Source: Neobacillus massiliamazoniensis
GTDB taxonomy: Bacteria; Bacillota; Bacilli; Bacillales; Cytobacillaceae
NCBI RefSeq assembly: GCF_001048695.1
Contig: NZ_CVRB01000005.1
Coordinates: 186,001 to 250,000 of the forward strand
Reading direction: 5' to 3'
Length of the DNA: 64,000 nucleotides
Shown here: positions 55,976 through 64,000 of the stretch, in pieces
Layout: every line of letters starts with the position of its first letter
How positions within the stretch are numbered: position 1 is the stretch's first letter
Notes under the pieces: model-generated
What the model was told of the DNA's origin: nothing
Seen by the model: only the letters and a program-made list of their open reading frames with translations
Database searches by the model: none
Translations under genes and position numbers: made by a program

Positions 55976-58900
55976 TTATTGAATATTCGCACCCTTCGTA
56001 TGTCTTAACTGCTCCAACACACTTGGATCCTTGATTTTCTTATCATCCGCAAGCATTATGACCTTTGAGAGGATCTCCGCTGTTTTTGGATCTTCATCTA
56101 GGAATGGTAGGAAGAGCTTTCCTCTATGCTGCGAGTGAACTGCTAGGATGTTCAGGTTTCCACTTGCTTGCTTGTAGGCCATGGTACTTCCTAAGTGGAC
56201 ACCGTATTCCCCGAGATTTCCTTTTATCAGTGCGAAGTTTCCTTCTATTCTTACATTGTTAATTTTCATCAGTCTCAGAGATTCCTGTAGGATGGCTGCT
56301 CTCATTTCAATTGTTGTTAGGCTTGCTTCTGGGTCAACGATACCAACATGGGCGACACTTACGACTAGGTCCACATCTCTCATTGTTTCAGAGAAGATGA
56401 TTTTTGGAATTTTACTAAACTCTATGCTTTTATAGGTGTTTCGGTCAAAGAATTCTACCGTTTCAAGGGTTGGGCTTTCTACGTCAGAAGGTGAGAACCA
56501 GTCTGCAATTGCATAGATTTTTGCAATGATGTTTTCCTTGTGATAGACCTTTTGCAGTCCTTCTTCATAGTTAACGGTCCACATGCGATTTTTTAATAGG
56601 GCAACAGCTTTCTTTGGCTGAATTTGGTGTCCTGCATAGCGTCTGGATTCTGTTCCTGCTGCTTCTTCGTCTGCATTTAGTCGGTATAGCTCACGAAATA
56701 CCTGTTTGAATGGCTGCTTGATTTGCTGATCAAATAGATAACGCTGGTAGTCACTCCAGCTGTCACTTTCATATAAGTGAACAGGGTGAGCAATTGTAAC
56801 TTTATCGTCTGACTGAAGCTGATAGCTTTCCCCAGTTGGAGTTTGAAGCTCTTCTCCAGTGAAGAAGCCTAATTTTTTACCAGCCTTAAACACAAGCATT
56901 TTCACAAGTGGAGCAACAACTGGATTTTTCATCATGTTGACTAGTTCCTGTAATGTGAATGGTGTTTCTAGCTCCATGGAGCGTTCAAGCTCTGCTTTTG
57001 CTCGGCTATATTGCTCCTTCAGTCCTGTGTTTACTTCTTTTAGTTCTAAGATGTATTCATGCTTTTTGTATTTTGGTGGGACGGATTTCAGCTCTTTGTT
57101 GTTTTTGATGACTTTGATGTCACCCTTCCCATTTAAATCAATCACTAGCTGAACCGTCATATCGTCAATTTCCACTGGCTCAAGGACGTGCATGACCTCT
57201 TCCATTTTCCGCGCTTCCATATCCCAGCGTAGTCTTGTTACATCCTTATACCCTGCATTTCGAGCGAGGTTATCTAGTGCAATCGCAACAATCTTTGCTT
57301 CACTTGCACGTCGCTGTGCTCCAAATTGCTTGCTTTCTTTTAAAAATTTTTGTATGAACTCGTAGCGCTCTAGCACATCATTCGTGTTTGCTGATTCAAT
57401 TGGGATCAAGCTATAGCTCAGCAAGTGATCCTTGTTTCGCTTCGTTTCAACGGAGGTTTTCATATCCTCTAAGGCTAGCTTACCAAGTGTCGCATCAGCA
57501 AAAAGCTGGGCACGGCGATGGTTGGCACCTGCTGAAATATATTTTGCACAATCATATAAAATATTGAAGCGCTCCTCACCTAATTGCTCGTAAGCCTCTT
57601 TGAACCAATCAATATCAAAGGCACCATCATGGAATTCCTCTGGTGTGATCGGTGAATAGTGCGCAACTATTGTTTGTTTCTTTTTCAGCAGAGAAGGATT
57701 CATTCGTATGCGCATGGAAATACCAGGCTGCACTCTTTAGTCCATCCCATTTTAAATATGCTGCTACAATATCTAGCCATTGTGGTGCATACATCGCAGC
57801 CTCAAGTAAACGTTTGTCAGCGATCTTCTTTTCTTTTACAAGCTGTGCCAGTAGCTCCTCGTTCTCGCCCGCCTTCGGGTAACAGACTTGTAGTAAGTGG
57901 CTCAACGCTTCCTTCTTTGTCACATTCATATTGCCATAGTAATAGAAATAGCCACGGACGAACGATTCCTTATCGAGTCCTGATAATAAGGTTATCAAAT
58001 ACTCCATGCCCTCATAATACATGATACCTGTTGCATGTGGAGTGGCCTCTGTTTGGAGGTCACCACGCTTTAGTTCAATATCAAGGATACGAGCGATGAC
58101 CTTTTCTTTTATCGGCTCAATTGAAGGGTGCACTTTCGTGAAGCCCTTCTTCGCATTTGTTAGCTCTAAAATGTGATCTCTACTATTCTCTCTTCCTAAT
58201 AGCTCTTTTGTCAGTTCATTCTCGTCGATAAGCAGTAGATCATAGGATCGGACTAGCTCTTCAAGGTCTGGGCCAAAGCTTTTAAAGTTATTCATAGTGT
58301 ATAATTTATATAATAGAAGGAAGTAGTTTTTGTAGGATGCATCATTATACACATTTTCCTTTGCCCAATCTAGCCACGGGAATGCAATAAACTGATACAT
58401 CTGACGCTCTGACTTCCGCTTCTCCTCAGGGATAGCCTCAATCATCGTATGAAGCATCCCACTTGCTGTTTCGAATACGTCTTCCTTGTTTAGGTCCTGG
58501 AAATAAGACGATACAATTTTGTTCATCTGCCTAAAATAAAGAAGCTCAGGTGCAAAGGTATAGAAGGCCTTTACCTTCTCTAATGGATAAACGCTATCAA
58601 GAAACTCCTTGCGCCAATCATTCGGCTTCTTATAGTCATCCATTTCCCAGTTGTTAATCTTTTTATAGCGATAGCGATACACTAGGTCTAAACTGAACAT
58701 GATATTAAGCTCGATAAGCTCAGGTGTAGTGATTTTTGTTGTTTTAAAATAGTCCTTCCAAACCTCAGCTAGTGGCAGGTCATCGATTCCCTCTCGCTTG
58801 TCCTGCATGTCAACGTTCCGACCTCGTTTTAGAGTTGCACCCAATAAGTGCGTTTCCTTATAACCATACCAATCGACTTCATATTCGTGCTCGCGATGCT

Positions 58901-60896
58901 CGTGAATTAACTCGGAAAGGCCAGTTAGGATCTCTTGGATTCTTGTAAAATCGGTCGAGAACACGTTACTGGTTTCGACTTTTTGGAAATTGTCAGTTGG
59001 CAACTGGCATTGTTTTTCTGGGTCGTATAGACTGAAACCGTTCTTTAGGCTATATTCCTCTTTTGTTGAAAGCTTGTCGATTAATAGCTTTTCTTTTTCA
59101 GTCGGAGCCTTGATAACCTTCCATTTGTCTTTTACCTTTTTGAATTTTTCCGGTGATGCTTCTTTTAACTCTGAGATCATTTCAAGTCCGCCAACCCGTT
59201 GCAGTTCACTATTGCTTGTTAAAAGTTGGTCCAGTGATTCTTCTAGTTTTTCGTCTTCTAGCTTTAGTAAAAGCTTGATAGCATTTTGACGGAGGTTTCC
59301 TGTTTTTAATTTCAGGATTGCTTCAACTTTGTCTATTTCGTCAGGTACTAGCGTTAATTCTAGGATTCGTGTCATCGCTTTTTCACGATTGGTCATGCTT
59401 TTATCAGATAAGCATGCAAAAATATACTCGCGTTGAGCAGGGTTGGATTGATCTATTGTAAAGCAATCGAGTAAATATCCTCTCGTGTCTGAGTTGTACA
59501 TGTCTTTTTTCTCGATGATTTGCGTGATGAGTCCCTGGTCCATATCATAGGCAATCAGGTAAAGCATCTTTTTTACGATGGAGTCAGCAGAATACACTAC
59601 CTCTAAGCCACTGAAAACCCTGGATTTGATTGTTATTTCTTTTTTCGGAGCAGTGTCTAGCATTGCTTTTAAAAGAGTGAACTGACGTAGTCGCTCGGAC
59701 CTTTCTTCAAGTGCCGGAATGCGTTCGAACTTGATTTTATGAATATACTGATTAGTCTTACGGTTCCAGTTCCACGAAGAATAGCACTCGTACGTATAGT
59801 TAGTGAGCAGAAAGACTTGGAGCTCACGATCGGTTTCGTCTAGATGCTTGGAGGCAATCGTGTACTTGAGTAGGTCGTTCTGACTCTGGGCGAGCATATA
59901 TTGGGCGACAATCTTCTGATAGGTTTCACCGTTATCCATAAGCGCGTTTACCTGGTGCTTGAGGTCCTCCTCCTCGATTACTGCACTTGCCCATAGACTT
60001 GTGTACAGCTTGTTCATATCCTCACTCTGCAACCACCGCTTGCGGAGGTCAGGATTTGTTAGGCATTCATGGATGTATTGAATCATTTGCTTGGTGACGC
60101 GGGCTTGCTCTGCCTCAAGGGTTAAGCCTGTCCACACGTCGATTGCTCTAACAACTGAGCTGTATCGGATTAGGTTGTTGTCAAGGATAACGTTAAGTAG
60201 GTGCGTTGTTGCCGCTAATGTGCCTTCATCCATTGTTTCGACGATGCTTTGGCGGAGACCCTCTTGAAGTCTCGCTGCCACAAGGATCTCACCGATGATG
60301 GTAAAGGCTTCCTCACGATGGCAGAGCAGCATGCCCTTTATCATCTCTCTTGTGAGGAGGGCAGTGTTGTTGTCACCATAGATGACTTCTTTAAGTGCGC
60401 TTAGCACGCCGTCGTTTTGCTGGTCTAGCTCGTAGGCGATAATGTCGCTGATCACCTGGTTGTTTAGGTCAAGGTGTAGGTTTGTAAGAATGTCCATGAT
60501 GGTTAAGCGGTGCTTTGCTAGATCATGGAGTGATGCGCACTTTTCGATGATTCTGTTTAAGTGGGCTGTTATGTTTTTGGTGCGGAATGGTCTCCGGTCA
60601 TAGCCTGTTGAGTAGGAATACTCGGTTGCGTGATTGATGATGTATTGCATGACAGTGGCGTGGTAATCGCCGAGTAAATTCCGCGTTAAGTCCACTAGTC
60701 GGTTGAGCTTGTCTTGGTCAGTTTCTGCTTGCTCGTTGAGCGTCTTGGTGAAGCGACGAATATGTCGGTCCTGGTTATAGTAATCCGTTTGCATGAACTT
60801 TAGGATGTGTCTAGCTAGCTTTTGATCCTGTTCATTGAGTGTTGCAATCTTTGCTTCATAATCTATCAAATAATTTTCGCTTGATTCTAACGTCAT
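55976..60896 (-). pseudogene. DUF5724/DUF4132 giant protein, one frameshift
   Basis: Two overlapping frames (60896 down to 57627, and 57733 down to 55976) together give about 1640 residues, the usual length of Bacillus DUF5724/DUF4132 proteins. The first is helical, HEAT-like (MTLESSENYLIDYEAKIATL; VDWYGYKETHLLGATLKRGR). The second carries DUF4132 (RYAGHQIQPKKAVALLKNRM WTVNYEEGLQKVY). The shift is +1 near 57680, in an A-run (GCTGAAAAAGAAACAAAC): removing one A joins FSAEKE to TIVAHYSPITPEEFHDG. ATG at 60896 follows AAAGGAGG. Function is unknown; E. coli relatives (YehI/MolR) lie near MoxR and VWA genes. Confidence 0.82.
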
Positions 60897-60904
60897 TTCG
60901 TATC

Positions 60905-60975
60905 CTCCTTTGGGTGGACCTGGGGGACGGTTCTCCTGGTTCATTTAAACACAGGAACCCGTCCCTCTGGTTTGG
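60905..60975. repeat. GGGACGGTTC hairpin
   Basis: GGGGGACGGTTCTCCTGG and ACAGGAACCCGTCCCTCTGG form a long imperfect stem around TTCATTTAAA. GC-rich against AT-rich surroundings. Similar GGGACGGTTC hairpins are dispersed in many Firmicutes genomes (remembered, not searched). Confidence 0.65.
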
Positions 60976-60985
60976 TGCAGTCAGC

Positions 60986-61411
60986 CTACCACATCAGGCC
61001 CGTAAGCATTGTCAGGCGTATGAACACGACTTCAGCGTCTTCTGTTACCTCTAGTGGGGTATCTAGCTGCTCAGCTTCTTCGTCATTTATGAACATTCGG
61101 TATAAGCCGTCTTCAAAGGCTTGGATGGCGATTTCGATTGCTCTCGCTAGATTTGCTTGCTTGTCATTATATAGTGTTTGGAACCCTACTTTTCCGGCTT
61201 GGATTTGCTGCTCGATGTCTGAGTGGGAAAGAAAGTTTATAAGTGGTGTTTCTGGATTGCTAGCTTTGTTGTTGAACTGTTCGAAGTTTTGCGTTACGAC
61301 TTGGGTAATGAGTTCTCTTAGTGTGTTTGGTTTTTTTTGCAGCTCGTATGGTTGTTTTGTGATAAAGTTTTTGCGTTTTGCTAGGGATTTTAGTGAAATG
61401 TAAATGTTCAT
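60986..61411 (-). CDS. Companion of DUF5724/DUF4132 gene, unassigned
   Basis: 141 residues, soluble. MNIYISLKSLAKRKNFITKQ PYELQKKPNTLRELITQVVT at the N-terminus, IEQQIQAGKVGFQTLYNDKQ in the middle and EVTEDAEVVFIRLTMLTGLM at the end. It ends 90 bases before the giant gene on the same strand, with a GC-rich hairpin between. I recall no named family; context suggests it works with the giant protein. ATG at 61411 lies eight bases after GAGG. Confidence 0.75.
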   Translation of the reverse strand: MNIYISLKSLAKRKNFITKQPYELQKKPNTLRELITQVVTQNFEQFNNKASNPETPLINFLSHSDIEQQIQAGKVGFQTLYNDKQANLARAIEIAIQAFEDGLYRMFINDEEAEQLDTPLEVTEDAEVVFIRLTMLTGLMW

Positions 61412-61907
61412 AAGCAATTACCTCATTATTTTTGATAGTCTTAACATATTATAATATGGTTTGGGTGTATTACGGTGATTTTTTCTAAAGGCTCTTTTGT
61501 TAACGTTTGTTGCTTTAGCTAAATAGAAAAAATCGACAGTAAGATTTTTTTTTGTATTTATGCATTTATAATTCCAGTTCTAAAATATATTAATGAGGAA
61601 AGAGCAATATATTTAAAGTTAAGTAATTCATAAAGAAACAATCTTTGTGAAAACAGCCTTGCCAAATAAAAAGGGGGTTGCTGGGTGAGTAATCTTTTCA
61701 ACTTTGACCAATTTTCTTTCAAGTTTGAGATAATCTTTCGCTTTGACTATTTTTTCAACTGGCAATTCTGTTGCAAGGCCACTGGGGCGGTCCCCCACCA
61801 CACAAGTAAATAACTAGATTAAATGGATTATTAAAGAAGATAATAGGGTTCATTATGCAGTAAATCCAAAAAAAAAGAAGGTGCTAAACTATTGCATCCT
61901 CTCACAG

Positions 61908-62050
61908 TTTATAAATACTCCTATGAACTCCCTTTCCATCATACATAAATACAACATGCTTATTTCCATCACTGTTTCCATATGAACTGGTCTTCCCCAA
62001 AGTTGATGAAGATATGGTAACACTTTTTCCAATTATTTCAGATCAAGCTC
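61908..62050 (-). pseudogene. 3' fragment of an unrecognised protein gene
   Basis: Minus-strand reading IGKSVTISSSTLGKTSSYGN SDGNKHVVFMYDGKGVHRSI YKL then stop. Composition is that of an extracellular or regulatory domain; the upstream frame is broken. No family recognised. Confidence 0.5.
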
Positions 62051-62108
62051 AATAACCTCATAGCAATGTTTCAGAAATAACTCTCCACTTTTTAAACTCT
62101 TCTTATAC

Positions 62109-62143
62109 AATACTGCCACCGTTAGTACATTCTTTCACAATCT
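62109..62143. repeat. Directional repeat, L-R hybrid
   Basis: CAATACTGCCACCGTTAGTA CATTCTTTCACAATC. Rightmost clear copy; a further trace, TTACATTTGTATTTTTTCAC, lies at 62270. Confidence 0.75.
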
Positions 62144-62181
62144 CCAGCAATTTCAACATAAATATCCAATTTTTCCGGAAT

Positions 62182-62217
62182 CCTTATTCCATTAAATGGC
62201 CCTTTAATGGAATAAGG
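62182..62217. repeat. Perfect palindrome
   Basis: CCTTATTCCATTAAA and TTTAATGGAATAAGG flank TGGCCC. The arms match parts of the repeats at 15280 (CCATTAAATGGCCC) and 28207 (CCCTTTAATGGAATAAC). Confidence 0.85.
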
Positions 62218-62322
62218 AATGATTATTTGTTCCCTTCCGATAGCTTTCTGTATAATGAAGCTCTAGTTACATTTGTATTTTTTCACAAATTTGATTTACA
62301 GTCGATACCCCTTCTAGAACCT

Positions 62323-63636
62323 TTAGTTTATATCCCCTCTATTTCTACGGGACCAGAAAATGACAGGGATTAGTAGTATTGAAAGAATGCCTCCAGCAAG
62401 AGAAAGTGTTGCGTAACTCGATTGTGCTACAACCATCCCCGAAAGTGCTCCCCCAGATGCCCCACCCAAAGCGATTAGGACATCTACAGTCCCCTGGGTC
62501 TTAGCACGCTTGGATGGATGAGATGAATCTACGATAAGCGCAGTTCCACTAATTAAACCAAAGTTCCAACCAAGACCAAGTAGAGAAAGGGCCGTGATCA
62601 GCATCATCATGGAATTTGCAGGTGCAATTGCAGCCATTACACCAGCAACAAGTAGAGTGGCACCAGAAGCAATCGCAATTGCAGTACGTCCAATCTTATC
62701 TACAAGGATACCAGTTACGAGTGAGGGCAGGTACATTGCTCCAATATGAAATCCTATTACCATACCTACCTCTTTCAGGCTATGTCCGTGATGCCTCATA
62801 TGTACAGGTGTCATTGTCATAATAGCAACCATAACAATCTGAGTTAAAACCATAATTGTGGCTCCAACTACGACTCCTCGGTTATTAATTGCTAGTTTGC
62901 TAGGATTCTCGTCTAATCGTTTACTTTCTTCTGTTCTCATTCTCGTCTCAACCGCAATTGCTCTCGCAACAATGAAAGGGTCAGGGCGTAGAAAAGCTAG
63001 AAGTACCAAACCAGCTAGGATATAGGCTAAGGCTGCTAGAATAAACGGGCCCGCTAGAGCAGGGACTCCGATTGCTAATGCGAATCGACCCATCATATCA
63101 ACCATGTTTGGACCTGCTACAGCGCCGAAAGTGGTTGATACCATTGCGATACTGACAGCTGTTGCTCGTTGTTTAGAAGTTGCTAGGTCTGTACCTGCAT
63201 AGCGTGCTTGTAAATTTGTAGCTGTTCCAGCACCATAGATTAATAGTGAAGCAAAAAGAAGAAAAATATTATTAGATAATGCTGAGATTACTACACCTAA
63301 TGCACCAATACCTCCGGCTAGGAATCCTGTGGCAAGCCCTAAACGTCTTCCGAATTGTTGGGAAAAACGCCCTACAAGTAGCGCTGCACCAGCAGAGCCC
63401 AAGGTCAACAATGCTGCTGGAACTCCTGCAAAACTATCTGTCCCTAACATGTTTTGTGCAAGAAGTGCTCCTACAGTTACACCTGCTGCAAGTCCGGCAC
63501 CTCCGAAAATTTGTGAAATGACAACGATCATTAATGTCCTTTTATATAACTGTCGTTGCTTTTCTGGGGAATCAATGTAACCTTGTAACCATGCTGGACT
63601 TGTTAAAATTTGTAAGTCAGCTTTACTAGACATCAT
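62323..63636 (-). CDS. MFS transporter
   Basis: 437 residues with twelve predicted helices. Landmarks are the A-motif-like loop LLVGRFSQQFGRRLGLATGF, GAGTATNLQARYAGTDLATS KQRATAV after helix 4, the second-half loop GILVDKIGRTAIAIASG, and TALIVDSSHPSKRAKTQGTV D. It probably exports a drug or metabolite by proton antiport; substrate unknown. The ATG lies six bases after AAAGGCGGA; a second ATG follows directly. No regulator gene is adjacent. The directional repeat at 62270 is near its 3' end. Confidence 0.92.
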   Translation of the reverse strand: MMSSKADLQILTSPAWLQGYIDSPEKQRQLYKRTLMIVVISQIFGGAGLAAGVTVGALLAQNMLGTDSFAGVPAALLTLGSAGAALLVGRFSQQFGRRLGLATGFLAGGIGALGVVISALSNNIFLLFASLLIYGAGTATNLQARYAGTDLATSKQRATAVSIAMVSTTFGAVAGPNMVDMMGRFALAIGVPALAGPFILAALAYILAGLVLLAFLRPDPFIVARAIAVETRMRTEESKRLDENPSKLAINNRGVVVGATIMVLTQIVMVAIMTMTPVHMRHHGHSLKEVGMVIGFHIGAMYLPSLVTGILVDKIGRTAIAIASGATLLVAGVMAAIAPANSMMMLITALSLLGLGWNFGLISGTALIVDSSHPSKRAKTQGTVDVLIALGGASGGALSGMVVAQSSYATLSLAGGILSILLIPVIFWSRRNRGDIN

Positions 63637-63810
63637 TTAGTCCGCCTTTCCAAGTAATTACTTGCATTTTGTTCTTTTTTTATTGGTGTTCTCTTATAAT
63701 TCCGAAATTTTGAAATAAACGGACGAAAAGTGTCCAATCAGATTATACTGCGAGTAAACACGAGTAACATCAGGAAATGAGATTTATAACTATAAGGAAA
63801 ATTTTAAATA

Positions 63811-63853
63811 AAAAAGCCAAATTTCTCTTTACAACACTGAGATATTTGGCTTG
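63811..63853. terminator. Bidirectional terminator
   Basis: AAAAAAGCCAAAT pairs with ATTTGGCTTGAGTTTTT, between the MFS transporter promoter region and the trxB-like gene end. Confidence 0.8.
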
Positions 63854-63917
63854 AGTTTTTCCACTATCGCAACCATATATTTTAAGTGACCTAGACATTA
63901 CTTATCGGTTAATGTAA

Positions 63918-64000
63918 TTATTGTTTAATCTTCAATTCTTCCTTTAATTCCTCAACATAATGTTGTGCGGCTTGAGCAGCAATACTACCATCGCCGGTTG
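63918..64000 (-). CDS. trxB: Thioredoxin-disulfide reductase-like, 3' end (partial)
   Basis: The last 26 codons of a gene entering from the right edge: TGDGSIAAQAAQHYVEELKE ELKIKQ and TAA. The segment GDGSIAAQ...HYVEEL is the FAD-binding end of TrxB-type reductases. The active-site CxxC and most of the protein lie outside the window, so other members of the family remain possible. Confidence 0.75.
   Translation of the reverse strand, partial: TGDGSIAAQAAQHYVEELKEELKIKQ

Larger units (their letters stand above)
61412..62322. other. Long intergenic stretch with remnants and palindromes
   Basis: Contains three imperfect copies of a 22- to 23-base unit at 61697..61765 (CAACTTTGACCAATT, CAAGTTTGAGATAATC, CGCTTTGACTATTTTTT), a protein remnant at 61908..62050, a directional repeat at 62109 and a palindrome at 62182. 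No intact gene is supported. Confidence 0.5.

Noticed and set aside
1331..62300. Calling the repeats a CRISPR array or a standard integron
   Set aside because: Copies are 0.3-3 kb apart with whole genes between them, so not CRISPR. Canonical attC end sequences, an attI site and an intact integron integrase are not seen, so a standard integron call is not justified.

Overview
The window reads as chromosomal DNA of an AT-rich, endospore-forming Bacillaceae (Bacillus in the broad sense). Supporting signs are AGGAGG-type ribosome binding sites, frequent TTG and GTG starts, close matches to Bacillus families (YdeI, DUF4275, DUF6980, DUF5724/DUF4132, gamma-SASP-like protein, HU, Csp) and intrinsic terminators throughout. 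No tRNA, rRNA, CRISPR array or replication origin was seen.

Layout. 0-7 kb: a cobalamin riboswitch aimed off the left edge, a YdeI protein, a VOC protein, a membrane protein coupled to a winged-helix regulator, an ECF41-type sigma factor in an operon with its FAD oxidoreductase behind a matching ECF41 promoter, and an aldo/keto reductase. 7-12.4 kb: small hypothetical genes and an IS3-family element. 12.6-14.8 kb: a Tat-exported phosphoesterase with its own TatA. 15-31 kb and 42-49 kb: dense runs of single, mostly minus-strand small genes (DMP19, SMI1/KNR4, DUF6980, DUF4275, DinB, GNAT, VOC, methyltransferases, small membrane proteins), broken by a decayed tyrosine recombinase, an IS110-family element and a truncated group II intron. 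31-42 kb: mixed metabolic genes, a short phage-like patch (33.9-35.4 kb), a cupredoxin, an SDR and an MDR dehydrogenase. 50.8-53.3 kb: an OpuC/EgtUV-type importer. 53.4-55.9 kb: an inverted-repeat-bracketed VOC gene and recombination scars. 56-61.4 kb: a giant DUF5724/DUF4132 gene broken by a frameshift, with a small companion. 62.3-64 kb: an MFS transporter and the 3' end of a thioredoxin reductase-like gene.

The most striking structure is a family of about 50 dispersed repeats. Read on the plus strand, a full copy has a left part L (imperfect palindrome TTCAACTAA...TTAGTTGAA, then AATAAGAAAAA), a variable GC-rich stem-loop (often GGCTGCCGCAGC-like), and a right part R (TTCAACTCTTGCACCCG, then TTAGTTTAAGTAC, then TTTTTTCACAAAC). 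All recognisable copies point the same way. They lie at the 3' ends of minus-strand genes, where the stem-loop plus T-run acts as the terminator, and at least eight genes take their stop codon from the repeat. One copy is split by the IS3 element and another by the group II intron. One gene plus one directional, foldable 3' repeat per unit resembles an integron-like cassette array. However, no functional integrase is present, the only tyrosine recombinase here is broken, and canonical attC end sequences are not matched, so the cassette idea is inference.

Many genes here are decayed: the IS3 orfB, the IS110 transposase, the recombinase, a VOC protein with a premature amber codon, HxlR, LysE, SDR and DUF1801 fragments, and the DUF5724/DUF4132 gene. 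Start sites below were chosen by ribosome binding site and family alignment, and are often shorter than the longest open frame.
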